From Kovacikia minuta CCNUW1 (GTDB lineage: Bacteria; Cyanobacteriota; Cyanobacteriia; Leptolyngbyales; Leptolyngbyaceae): DNA of 64,000 bases. Made by a program: the position numbers and the translations under genes. Each line of letters opens with the position of its first letter. Positions within the stretch are counted from its first letter, which is position 1. This document shows positions 52,465 to 60,596 of this stretch, piece after piece. The notes beneath the pieces were generated by a model. That model was not told the origin of the DNA. It saw only the letters and a list, made by a program, of their open reading frames with translations, and did no database searches. The stretch is taken from assembly GCF_020091585.1 (NCBI RefSeq), contig NZ_CP083582.1, forward strand, positions 930,001 through 994,000, given 5' to 3'.

Positions 52465-53238
52465 TCAGGCTTCCAGCATTCTGTGACGAATATAATGCCC
52501 CCTACTAGCGTAAATACCGAAACCATCAGCAAATTCAATTGCAGGTTCATTGTTCGCATGAACACGATCATGCTTATCTATGGAAAGCTTAGTTGGTCTA
52601 TCACTAACAACACAAATGTTTTGATAGAGATACGCTCTGTAGAGATTTGATGAAACTGCCTGGAATATCTCCCATTCTTGTCGTGTGCAGTTATTCTCGC
52701 CCATAACCGAAAGACAAAACTCATGGAGACAGCCGTAAGGAACCCAGTCTTCAATCCTAAAACTCTCATAGTAGGAAGAATCAAGTCTGAAATCTTCAAA
52801 ATAGACTTCTTGAATCTGGGAGGTAGCCACTTCTACGATGGAGACTTGGCTCGTTGTTTCGTCATACAATCTCTGCCGTAGAGCTTCCCTCAGGTAGTGA
52901 AAATAGAAATCAGTCGCAGGAACAAAAGGGGATGAAAGCGGTGGATACATGAGTTTATCAATGAAATCCTCTAGGATGACCTGAGTTGAACCGATAAGCT
53001 CATCCTTTACTCGTTCCAAAAGTTCGTACTTAATAGCTTTTAATGCTGAATAAGGGCTGTCAAAAAAGTAAACATCAGGTGGCTGCCTATCCATAAATTG
53101 ATAGAGGGCTTGAATTGCCTCAGATGCTTTTTGACGGTTAACACGTTGAGTAGAACGAGCAAGCTGTTTCCACTTTTCTCTATAGACCGGAATTAATTGT
53201 TCCTGTTCGGGAGTTAGTACAGCAGGGTTAGATGACAT
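52465..53238 (-). CDS. DUF6745-like protein
   Basis: 257 residues, soluble. The C-terminal part CVVSDRPTKLSIDKHDRVHA followed by NNEPAIEFADGFGIYASRGH resembles the DUF6745 pattern (RP..L..D..GRLHN..GPAI.F.DG...Y...G). The N-terminal part (YREKWKQLARSTQRVNRQKA, then a helical region) also fits that cyanobacterial family. Function unknown. Second cassette of the array: its start lies 69 bp from attC-like site d and its stop 96 bp from site c. Confidence 0.65.
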   Translation of the reverse strand: MSSNPAVLTPEQEQLIPVYREKWKQLARSTQRVNRQKASEAIQALYQFMDRQPPDVYFFDSPYSALKAIKYELLERVKDELIGSTQVILEDFIDKLMYPPLSSPFVPATDFYFHYLREALRQRLYDETTSQVSIVEVATSQIQEVYFEDFRLDSSYYESFRIEDWVPYGCLHEFCLSVMGENNCTRQEWEIFQAVSSNLYRAYLYQNICVVSDRPTKLSIDKHDRVHANNEPAIEFADGFGIYASRGHYIRHRMLEA

Positions 53239-53306
53239 TGCTAGAGCACCGAATTATTACCCGTTGTTAATTGCTTCTACTGGGCGATCACAAGAATTTG
53301 GTTGCC

Positions 53307-53393
53307 GTATAACGGCTCAAATCAGCGGCGGCAGATAACCTTGAACTCAGCGCCGACGGATTTTATCCGTCCGCTGCATTTGAATTGTTATAC
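53307..53393 (-). repeat. attC-like site d (downstream of the HEPN-NACHT gene)
   Basis: Outer cores GTATAAC (53307-53313) and GTTATAC (53387-53393), perfect complements. The arms GGCTCAAATCAGCGG and CCGCTGCATTTGAATT pair with a bulge. Lies 15 bp after the NACHT stop. Confidence 0.88.
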
Positions 53394-53407
53394 TGCGTTA
53401 TTTACCA

Positions 53408-56164
53408 CTATAAACCGTGAAAATCTCTCAATATTTTCTTGATGACTGTTTCTAACTCAGGCTTCACTATATTGTTTGCTATCAAATTTTTAGCTGCATC
53501 CTTGAAATTTGTTGCAACTATAAAACCATCACCACTACCAGCCCTCTCGGAGCGTTTCTCCAATATCCCTTCTAAAGTTAAAAACCTTAGATATTCTTCT
53601 AGAGAAACATGCCCTTTAACTGGAGCCATTCTATATATACTTTCTGATTTCCACGAGAAGCTACCAGAGCGATAACCAACTTTTAGAATTCTATAAAGAT
53701 TAGTACGAACTTGGCTGGAAAGATTTCCAGCAGAGCTTAAGCTATCATCAAAAGCTCTTCTTAGCTCCTCATTAAGACTACATGTGGAATCAAAAAGCAA
53801 AGAATTAAGAGTAGCACTAAATTTCGGATCTATGCCTTTAAAGGTTGAGTAATAAAATACAGTGCAATCAGAAGGAAACTCACACTTTTCAAAATTATGA
53901 AACTGCTCAAACCATCCTTCATACACTTGAACTTCTCGGAAATCCAATGGGAAAAATTGCCCAAATATAGAAAGGCAATTCAGCTTATTAGACCTAAATA
54001 ACTGAACAAGTTCATTTGAATAACTACTCTTAGTCTTTCTATTTTGATCTGAAAGAACAAGGTATAAAAGCCCAGAAATAGCTTTTCGAGCCAAAATCGG
54101 CTTATTACCGGACTCTTGGCAGTCTTTTATAAGCTTTTGGAGAATATTGCCACCGTGTTTAATATAATCTATCTGAGCAATACCTTTCATTTCAATTAGC
54201 TCTTCCAATAATACTGAAGAGCCATCGTAAATCTCAATTAGTAATCTCTTTAAATCTCCATCAAGAACTTCTCTCTCAAAGTTCGACAAAACGAACCTTA
54301 CTTTTGCCCATAAATCTACAAAGTCATACTTTATCTTAAATGTATCTCGATTCCTATCATAGGAAAGAAGAGGACTTATATAAAATTGCGTGTATTTATC
54401 TGATTCAATATTGGAAGTAGGTTCTATTGATGGAAAAAATATTGTGATGTATTCATTCAAGTCTTTTTTTGAAATTTCGCCTTGATGTCTAATGGAAATT
54501 TCAACTATTAACTCAAAATAATCATCACAATTAATTTCTAGAGATTGCTTGCCAATCTCTCTTTGCAGGAGTTTATAAATCAAATTGTCTAGTTTTGATT
54601 TGGAATAGTAATAGTTGCTTTCCGATATGTCAGGGAGAGCATCTTCATCATACTCATCTCGATCTACTAAATCACATATCAACGAGAGATAGAGGGGGGT
54701 ATGCAGACTTTGATCAGCGATATCAAAAATTGACAAATACTTCTGAGCATCTTTAACTCTTTGTCTTGAAAGTCTTTTAGCTAGATATTTGTCAACCAGC
54801 TCATTACTAAATCCTAGCAGAAAAAATATAGATACAGAATCTTTTTGTATATATCTATCTAGATAGTAATCCCTTGAAGTTATTATAATTGAGCAGCTTT
54901 TATAAGCTTCATTGAGTGAAATGGCAGATTTAAGAAAATCATCTAAATCAAATTTCTCTTTTAATATCGACTCTATCTCATCTAGACCATCAATAATTAG
55001 CACTAAATTCCCACAACTAATGTTAATTTCAAAGTTGTTGTATTCTAAAGCTTCAGTAGAGTCAATTTCATTAACCTTAACAAATAATCGGTACAGGTCA
55101 GTTAAACTTTTCACGGTAAAATCAGCATTTGCATTGCGTAAGTCAGTGGAAGAAATAAGCAAAGCTCTCTTCTTATCAATCCCATTAACTAAACTTACTA
55201 CCTGTTCACAAAAAGTGGTTTTGCCAACTCCTGCACGCCCTACAACGATATTAACTGGCTCTTGTTTTTCAGGTGAATTGATTATCTGCTCAATATATTG
55301 GAGGCTAGGTTTTAATACTATCGGCTGATTATTTTGAAGTTGAAAGAGTTCTTGATCAACAAAATACTGCTCATTCTCTAAATTTAGGTCAAGCAATTTA
55401 GCGTATTCTGACAAGCAATACTGCCAAACAAAATCGTCAATATAGAAGAAGTTTGTTATTTCCAATAAGCTATCATTGGCTATTTCCTTGAACTTATCTT
55501 GGATGCTAGATATCCTATTTATCTCCCTGCCTGTGTCAGGACTGATAACTCTTGGAGAGCATATCGTTAGGTTAGCTAAATTAAGGGTTAATTCATCAAT
55601 AAAATGCTGTAGAGTAATGCTTATTGAAATATTCTTTTTGACAAAAACATATCCAATTACAAGATTGTTAGTAACCTCAACTGTTACAAACTCGTAGCTA
55701 ATTTTCTTTTGAGGATCATTAACTTTTGCTTGTAAAACAACTTTCTGCTTCGGATATTGAATTTTTACAATATCTAAACCCCTTACATCTTCATAGAGGC
55801 TTGTTTCTTTTTCTGTATCAATATAGTTAGACTCTATATCGCCTATGTACTGAAGTAGTCTTGGAGGAATCGGCTTAGTTATAAAATCTTTATAGAACCA
55901 GGAAATAAGTTGAACTAAAGCAAATTTAGTAAATTTTACATCTGCCAGGTTACTTGAGTCATTTGGGTTATTGATATCATGAGAAGCAGGATTTCCATGA
56001 ACTCTAATTGTCTGTAAATAGTTTTTTATCTTGTTTCTAACAGACTTTGGCTTAACAATAATGTAGTTTTCATCTTGTTCGTGAACCACAACATCAATCA
56101 GTCCAGAAAAATCGAGTTGACGTTCACTTCTCAAGGCAGTACCATTTATTTTTTTCTTGTCCAA
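53408..56164 (-). CDS. NACHT NTPase with HEPN-like N-terminus (candidate anti-phage protein), main frame
   Basis: 918 residues. Residues 1-95 complete a HEPN/DUF4145-like domain (TIRVHGNPASHD, Arg54 and His62, the GNxxxH hallmark). A less defined region follows, then the NACHT NTPase: Walker A GRAGVGKTT at 309-317, Walker B LVLIIDGLDE at 387-396, sensor-like IIITSRDYYL, and TPLYLSLICDLV of the winged-helix part. The C-terminal half has no recognisable repeats. The upstream portion of the HEPN domain is encoded in another frame (56124-56336), joined through an A7 run. The gene is clearly AT-rich against its neighbours, a sign of transfer. STAND/NACHT proteins with effector domains act in bacterial anti-phage defence; that role here is inference. 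Confidence 0.8.
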   Translation of the reverse strand: MDKKKINGTALRSERQLDFSGLIDVVVHEQDENYIIVKPKSVRNKIKNYLQTIRVHGNPASHDINNPNDSSNLADVKFTKFALVQLISWFYKDFITKPIPPRLLQYIGDIESNYIDTEKETSLYEDVRGLDIVKIQYPKQKVVLQAKVNDPQKKISYEFVTVEVTNNLVIGYVFVKKNISISITLQHFIDELTLNLANLTICSPRVISPDTGREINRISSIQDKFKEIANDSLLEITNFFYIDDFVWQYCLSEYAKLLDLNLENEQYFVDQELFQLQNNQPIVLKPSLQYIEQIINSPEKQEPVNIVVGRAGVGKTTFCEQVVSLVNGIDKKRALLISSTDLRNANADFTVKSLTDLYRLFVKVNEIDSTEALEYNNFEINISCGNLVLIIDGLDEIESILKEKFDLDDFLKSAISLNEAYKSCSIIITSRDYYLDRYIQKDSVSIFFLLGFSNELVDKYLAKRLSRQRVKDAQKYLSIFDIADQSLHTPLYLSLICDLVDRDEYDEDALPDISESNYYYSKSKLDNLIYKLLQREIGKQSLEINCDDYFELIVEISIRHQGEISKKDLNEYITIFFPSIEPTSNIESDKYTQFYISPLLSYDRNRDTFKIKYDFVDLWAKVRFVLSNFEREVLDGDLKRLLIEIYDGSSVLLEELIEMKGIAQIDYIKHGGNILQKLIKDCQESGNKPILARKAISGLLYLVLSDQNRKTKSSYSNELVQLFRSNKLNCLSIFGQFFPLDFREVQVYEGWFEQFHNFEKCEFPSDCTVFYYSTFKGIDPKFSATLNSLLFDSTCSLNEELRRAFDDSLSSAGNLSSQVRTNLYRILKVGYRSGSFSWKSESIYRMAPVKGHVSLEEYLRFLTLEGILEKRSERAGSGDGFIVATNFKDAAKNLIANNIVKPELETVIKKILRDFHGL

Positions 56165-56336
56165 GTATTATCTTGCTTCCTTTGATCTCATTGTAGTGGT
56201 GCAATATTACCGCTTTGCACAGAGCTTCCCCCGCCTTCCTTGCATTATTGAGAATATCGTCTAGAACTGAGTCTTCAAAAGCTTGCAATACCCACTTGTT
56301 CAGATCCTTAATCTTGTCCGAAGTTTGAAGACTCAT
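56124..56336 (-). CDS. N-terminal piece of the HEPN-NACHT protein (other frame)
   Basis: 70 residues; the part LDDILNNARKAGEALCKAVI resembles the first helix of DUF4145/HEPN domains (ARKAxEAxCKAI). After GSKIILGQ the frame leaves the family and stops. If one A of the A7 run (about 56149-56155) is dropped, it continues into KKINGTALRSER of the main frame, giving one protein of about 975 residues. Could be phase variation, transcriptional slippage, a mutation or a sequence error. Starts 90 bp from the GTTATAC core at 56426-56432. Confidence 0.6.
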   Translation of the reverse strand: MSLQTSDKIKDLNKWVLQAFEDSVLDDILNNARKAGEALCKAVILHHYNEIKGSKIILGQEKNKWYCLEK

Positions 56337-56425
56337 ATTCTTGTGTTTCTAGAGCAAATATCTGCTACTAATCTAGCCGCTGCCACAAGTAACCTGCAAG
56401 TACGTCCCAATCAGTAGGCTAAGCA

Positions 56426-56584
56426 GTATAACTATTAAATAGACTGAAAGTTTCTGTCTAAGATCCCTTATTGGGTGTTTAGACAGACGGGATTCAGTCT
56501 AAGATCCCAAATTCGGCGTTTAGGCAGACACAATTCAATCTAAGATCCCAAATCGGGGATTTAGGCAGATGGACTCAGTATAAC
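56426..56584. repeat. Three 41-bp tandem repeats between AGTATAACTA direct repeats
   Basis: Units at 56456-56496, 56497-56537 and 56538-56578 share TCTAAGATCCC and TTTAGRCAGA. GTATAAC occurs at 56426-56432 and 56578-56584, within the same 10-bp AGTATAACTA. On the minus strand the first reads GTTATAC, the expected 5' core of the HEPN-NACHT cassette. This marks the proximal edge of the array; no integrase lies next to it. Confidence 0.8.
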
Positions 56585-56755
56585 TACCTCCTCCAGACTA
56601 GGCGGCTAAATATGTAGATTTTTCTCGGTATAGAAAGAAAACCTTATCTCCTGTTTTATGGAGCTACAGCGATCGCACCCCACATAACCACAAGAACGAT
56701 CGCCCTTTGATACCTGTCATTTCATTAATCGCTGACTTGAAGGGAGCGATCGCTT

Positions 56756-57157
56756 TTACCAAATCGTTTCAACATCCGACAACTGAATTTGATGGTCGCG
56801 GCTAATCAAGAGAACTCCCAAATACAAAGCAGTTGCTGCGATCATGCGATCTGGCAAATCTGGAACCTGCGATCGCTCAACCTGTGATAGTGCTTGAGCA
56901 ATATGGCGATCGAAGGGAACTTCAATTAGTACTGAATCTTCCTGATCAACCTCTCGTAACAACCACTCAAGTGTCTCTGTCGCAATCCGCCCTCGCTCAC
57001 TCAGATAAACAATTTCAGCCAGGGTAATGGATGAAAAAGCCACCTGATTCCCTTCAGCCGCAATTTGTTCAATCGTCGTTCGGGCAGTTTCAGAGAGCCT
57101 GCGATCAGCGAAAATGTACCAGATGATGGCATGGGTATCTGCTACAGCAGCAATCAC
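56756..57157 (-). CDS. vapC: PIN-domain toxin, VapC family
   Basis: 133 residues from GTG 57157, which overlaps the antitoxin stop (GTGA) and has GGGAG 8 bases upstream; an ATG at 57187 is in frame but gives an unusual N-terminus. PIN motifs: VADTHAIIWYIF (first Asp), SSITLAEIVYLSE (Glu), DLPDRMIAATALYLG (Asp) and LISRDHQIQ (last Asp). A Mg-dependent RNase acting on tRNA or rRNA in the known families. Coupled to its antitoxin. Confidence 0.9.
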   Translation of the reverse strand: MIAAVADTHAIIWYIFADRRLSETARTTIEQIAAEGNQVAFSSITLAEIVYLSERGRIATETLEWLLREVDQEDSVLIEVPFDRHIAQALSQVERSQVPDLPDRMIAATALYLGVLLISRDHQIQLSDVETIW

Positions 57158-57387
57158 GAAATGTTCTCCCGTGGAAAGCTTGCCCATTCTTCTTGGCGTG
57201 CCTGATCGATGGTAGCTGCCGAGGGAGCCGTTCCCAGGTCAGCACACAATCCCCACAGTGATCGACGTGGCGCGGGGTGTGTAGCGGTCAAGTCTCGCTC
57301 GATTTCAGGAGCCACCCGCTCAATCAATCGCACCTTATCCACCAGGGAAAGCTGTTTCACCAGACTGAGAACTTCCTCAAGCGTCAT
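57154..57387 (-). CDS. Antitoxin of the PIN-domain toxin
   Basis: 77 residues from ATG 57387, preceded by GGGAGG. Start MTLEEVLSLVKQLSLVDKVR and middle LIERVAPEIERDL match the short antitoxins found upstream of cyanobacterial VapC proteins; the C-terminal part (SLWGLCADLGTAPS, IDQARQEEWASF) is the toxin-binding type. Overlaps the toxin gene by 4 bp. Confidence 0.8.
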   Translation of the reverse strand: MTLEEVLSLVKQLSLVDKVRLIERVAPEIERDLTATHPAPRRSLWGLCADLGTAPSAATIDQARQEEWASFPRENIS

Positions 57388-57732
57388 GCATCCTCCCATC
57401 GCTGCTTCAATCGTCATCCTCAACATATCACCCTCATTTGAGGAGGAGTACTTCAAGCCTACAGCGTCTCAGTTTGCTCGTCCACTGCTAGTCTGTAATT
57501 GCCGCACCGCGAGGGTTAAAGTACTTCAGCAATACGATCGCCCTTTTAGCTTGACTTGGGCAAAGTGTGCGATCGCCTTCTGGCGGCATCAATTACTCCC
57601 CGTCGAGAGGTTCCGGCAGCATGCCTTGGCACAAGTTCATGGTTGTGAGACTTGAACCTTGATCCACTGGCACTTAGGAGTCGCGCTCACAACGTTATAA
57701 TGCCTCTAGATCCCTCATCCCTAGAGGTTCTC

Positions 57733-57966
57733 ATGACCACCCAACAACTCGAAGATCGCACTCAGCAACTCGAAGACCGAATCGCCGTATTAGAGGCAGA
57801 ATTGGCACAAATCAAGCAACTTTTATTGACCAGTAAACGGACTCAACATCCTTGGTGGGAAACTGTTTTTGGCTCCTTTGCGAACTGCCCTGCCTTCGAT
57901 GAAATGGAACGCCTCGGTCGAGAGTGGCGCACTTCCTATAAAGATGAATTTGAAGAACAGAGTTAG
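57733..57966 (+). CDS. VapB-like antitoxin of a broken second PIN system
   Basis: 77 residues from ATG 57733: coiled coil MTTQQLEDRTQQLEDRIAVL (with a small QQLEDR repeat), LEAELAQIKQLL, then WWETVFGSFANCPAFDEMER and a polar end. This architecture is common beside cyanobacterial PIN toxins. The toxin frame begins 5 bp after the stop but is disrupted. Confidence 0.75.
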   Translation: MTTQQLEDRTQQLEDRIAVLEAELAQIKQLLLTSKRTQHPWWETVFGSFANCPAFDEMERLGREWRTSYKDEFEEQS

Positions 57967-57971
57967 CTTGC

Positions 57972-58480
57972 ATGTACTTGCTCGATACCGACCACCTTAG
58001 CCTACTGCAACGCGGCAGTTCGCCTGGACGACAAATTCTGTTCCGATTAATCGCCAGCGGCGTTACCTTTGGAACCACAATCGTCACCTACGAAGAGCAA
58101 TCACGTGGTTGGCTGGCACACTTATCACAAGGCGTGGGTTAGCGGTGCGTTACGGCGATGCCTAACAGCACCCTACAGCTCATGCTAGATCAAATATTGC
58201 CAGGTTAATATCACAAGCAAAAAACTTAGACGAACAAGTAGCTGCCTACCAACTGTTGCAACAGCATACGACCCACTACCGTGCAATCAGCATTATTCCC
58301 TTCGAGCAAGCTGCCGCTCAAGTATATCAGCAACTACGAAAAGCCTATCCGCGCTTAGGAACAATGGATTTGAAGATTGCTGCGATTTCATTGACGAACC
58401 AAGCAACGCTGCTTACCCGCAATCAGTCAGACTTTGGTCAAATTGTGGGACTGCAAACAGAAGACTGGTCACACAAATAG
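57972..58480 (+). pseudogene. vapC-type PIN toxin gene disrupted by a 77-bp element
   Basis: Begins MYLLDTDHLSLLQRGSSPGR and reads to WLAHLSQGVG, stop. The conserved frame resumes after the element with SQAKNLDEQVAAYQLLQQHT and ends DLKIAAISLTNQATLLTRNQ, SDFGQIVGL..., stop at 58480. Removing 58132-58217 (the element plus one duplicated TATCACAAG) gives HLSQAKNLDEQ in frame. Confidence 0.88.
58132..58208. mobile_element. 77-bp non-autonomous element in vapC with 9-bp target duplication
   Basis: Flanked by TATCACAAG at 58123-58131 and 58209-58217. Contains a hairpin-prone part GTGGGTTAGCGGTGCGTTAC ... GATGCCTAACAGCACCC. Similar GATGCGTTACG-type words occur in the nested repeats at 11616-11814 and 13853-14048. 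Confidence 0.8.
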
Positions 58481-58690
58481 AGCAACAGCATTCCAGTCTC
58501 TCGCCACCATTGCTTTGCCAGTTGTAAAAACGTTTCCTCCAGTCCCGACGTTTCGACCAAAGGGAAGGAATAGGCAGGATTACCCCGATCGACCTGGTAA
58601 ATGTTTTCCACGAACCTATGCTCCAGCGCGAATGATGCGATCGCTTTCCTATCATAGCGTCTGGTCTTTTTCGATCGCTCTATGCCAACG
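58438..58690 (-). pseudogene. C-terminal fragment of an unidentified protein
   Basis: Minus-strand frame without a start codon: KKTRRYDRKAIASFALEHRF, VENIYQVDRGNPAYSFPLVE, then LAKQWWRETGMLLLYL and a stop at 58438-58440. The composition is protein-like and it abuts the vapC remnant on the opposite strand. Family not recognised. The remaining 58691-58900 holds a 69-codon plus-strand frame with no support. Confidence 0.35.
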
Positions 58691-58903
58691 ATTCAATCAG
58701 CAAAAAGGCAATTTGCTTTCTCATTTTGTCTGTTTGCCAACTCATTTCAACTGAGATTTCTGAGCTTGCTGGTATTGTTGATTGAAAACAATCCGCTTCG
58801 AGAGTTGAGCGGTATTTGGAAGCAGCGAATCATTCCTGGAAGATTTTTGATAGCGCGAAACAAGGTTGCAGAGTTGGCACATGACGGTTGATTCACAGTA
58901 GAT

Positions 58904-58965
58904 GGTAATTGGTAATTAGTAATTGGTAATTGGTAATTGGTAATTGGTAATTGGTAATTGGTAAT
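58904..58965. repeat. GGTAATT heptamer tandem array
   Basis: Nearly nine consecutive copies of GGTAATT (one AGTAATT), an exact 7-bp period. Followed at 59000-59030 by CCCCACTCCCTACTCC units. Confidence 0.95.
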
Positions 58966-59035
58966 GAGAATAAAGAATGGGTAATGGAATATTGCTACTG
59001 TGATCCATTCCCCACTCCCTACTCCCCACTCCCCG

Positions 59036-60106
59036 TTACTTCTTAACAATGTAGTAATTGTTCTGGAAATCGTGGTCAAGTTGTTTAATTTCTACACTGG
59101 CGAAACCTGCTGCTTCCAGCATTTCCAGGGTTTTCTCTTCGCCCCACATGGCACCCAACCCCATACCTCCCAGGGCAAGAGATACGGTCATACAATGCAG
59201 ACAGGAAATGGTATAAAGCAACGGACCTGCGGGATGGTCTAGATTACCCTGCACATTAGTAGAAGCGCGAATGTCCTGCATCAAGTAGATGCCATCAGAG
59301 CGTAGGGCACGCGCAATGTTTGCCAGTACCACATCTGGTTTTGCCTGGTCGTGAATGGCATCAAAGGTACAGATCAAATCATACCGATCGACTTCATTTA
59401 AAGTTGCCGCATCTTTTACCTGAAATTGAATGTTAGTGAGTCCCAGATTTTGAGCTTCCGTTTGGGCGATCGCAATTCCCTCTTCGGAAAAGTCGTAACC
59501 TGTGAACCGACTGTTGGGAAACGCTGTTGCCATTTTGTTGAGTGCCCGTCCGCTACCGCAGCCCACATCCAATACATCAATGCCCCGCTCAAGCGACTCC
59601 ATCAGTCCAGGAACCAGGGGTAAGACGTGATCGGTGAGTGCCGCCACGATCGTCTGACCACTATCCTCTGCCATCACTGCATGGAACCGCTTGAACTCTG
59701 AATAGGGAACGCCACCCCCCTTGTAAAAACAGTCAATGATCGGATCTTCAACCGCTCCCAGCAGGGGAATGTATTGGGCAAAGGCAGCGATGTTATTTGG
59801 ACTGGCTGCACGGGTCAGGAAGCCTGCATGTTCCGGTGGCAAGAAGTAGGTATGGTTGTCTGGGTTGTATTCGACAAACCGACCTGTCACCATTGCTCCC
59901 AGCCATTCACGTACATAGCGTTCGTTTAATCGGGCGGCATCTGCAATCTGTTGACTGGTCGCAGGCGGCAGGGTTGCCATCGTATCGAATAATCCGGTGC
60001 GATGACCGATTGAAGTCATGATGGCGATCGCACCACTGTTGAGAATATCCAGCATTTGTTCAGCGAATGCGTCTGCTTTGGCTTGGTTAATCGTTTGCAT
60101 ATTCAT
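59036..60106 (-). CDS. SAM-dependent methyltransferase with winged-helix N-terminus
   Basis: 356 residues from ATG 60106. N-terminal winged helix (TSIGHRTGLFDTMATLPPAT, ARLNERYVREWLGAMVT), then a class I methyltransferase: motif I DVLDVGCGSGRALNKMA, FTGYDFSEEGIAIA, VKDAATL and YDLICTFDAIHD. It resembles Rv2258c-like small-molecule methyltransferases. 16 bp after the VOC gene and co-directional with the oxygenases further upstream, so it may belong to the same operon. Confidence 0.88.
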   Translation of the reverse strand: MNMQTINQAKADAFAEQMLDILNSGAIAIMTSIGHRTGLFDTMATLPPATSQQIADAARLNERYVREWLGAMVTGRFVEYNPDNHTYFLPPEHAGFLTRAASPNNIAAFAQYIPLLGAVEDPIIDCFYKGGGVPYSEFKRFHAVMAEDSGQTIVAALTDHVLPLVPGLMESLERGIDVLDVGCGSGRALNKMATAFPNSRFTGYDFSEEGIAIAQTEAQNLGLTNIQFQVKDAATLNEVDRYDLICTFDAIHDQAKPDVVLANIARALRSDGIYLMQDIRASTNVQGNLDHPAGPLLYTISCLHCMTVSLALGGMGLGAMWGEEKTLEMLEAAGFASVEIKQLDHDFQNNYYIVKK

Positions 60107-60122
60107 GGGTTTAAGCTTCAGT

Positions 60123-60596
60123 TTAATTGTGTTGAAATGCCGCACTATCCAGAACCAATTTCAGGTTTTCTGGCTGCACCATGGCACGGTACTCCTCCAT
60201 CAGGGAGGGAGGCATTAATTCCAGCAGGACTTCGTTTTCGAGCCAAAATTCAATCAGGTCAAACAGGTCTGCCCGCCGACAGCGGATAGCGCGCCACCCT
60301 TCCCGATCGGCAATCTTGTAAATTTCTGCTTCGCTAATTGGCACGGCCAGGTTGGCATGGGTTGCTGTGTAGCCCGTGGCAGCACTGGAGTTGTAAAAAC
60401 CGACGGATGTTGAATCTGGTTTGAGTACGGTGCCTTTGGGAAAAAACTCAATGGCGGTGCCGTAGGGATCGAGGTTAACTGCAAAGTAGCTACCGGGATA
60501 GTGGGGAAATGGAATCGCCCGTCCCTGCCACAGTTCTGCAACCACCTGAGCCACATGAAGTGGATCGTTAACGGCAAGCGAAATATGATGAATCAT
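60123..60596 (-). CDS. VOC-fold (glyoxalase-like) protein
   Basis: 157 residues. Starts MIHHISLAVNDPLHVAQVVA (first beta-alpha-beta unit with the usual HH near the metal site), then DPYGTAIEFFPKG and THANLAVPISEAEIYKIAD as the second unit, LIEFWLENEVLLELMPPSL at the end. VOC proteins include dioxygenases, isomerases and resistance proteins; the precise role is open. Immediately upstream of the methyltransferase. Confidence 0.75.
   Translation of the reverse strand: MIHHISLAVNDPLHVAQVVAELWQGRAIPFPHYPGSYFAVNLDPYGTAIEFFPKGTVLKPDSTSVGFYNSSAATGYTATHANLAVPISEAEIYKIADREGWRAIRCRRADLFDLIEFWLENEVLLELMPPSLMEEYRAMVQPENLKLVLDSAAFQHN

Noticed and set aside
56140-56164. Programmed -1 ribosomal frameshift in the HEPN-NACHT gene
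   Set aside because: The join needs a +1 (or -2) change, not the -1 shift usual at A-rich slippery sites; single-base insertion or slippage is simpler.
56456-56578. CRISPR array at the 41-bp repeats
   Set aside because: Units are contiguous with no unique spacers and vary inside; no cas gene in the window.
57209-57655. Plus-strand open frame opposite the PIN antitoxin
   Set aside because: Shadow of the convincing antitoxin/toxin genes on the minus strand.
58682-58891. 69-codon plus-strand frame after the vapC remnant
   Set aside because: No recognised family or start signal; overlaps only decayed sequence.
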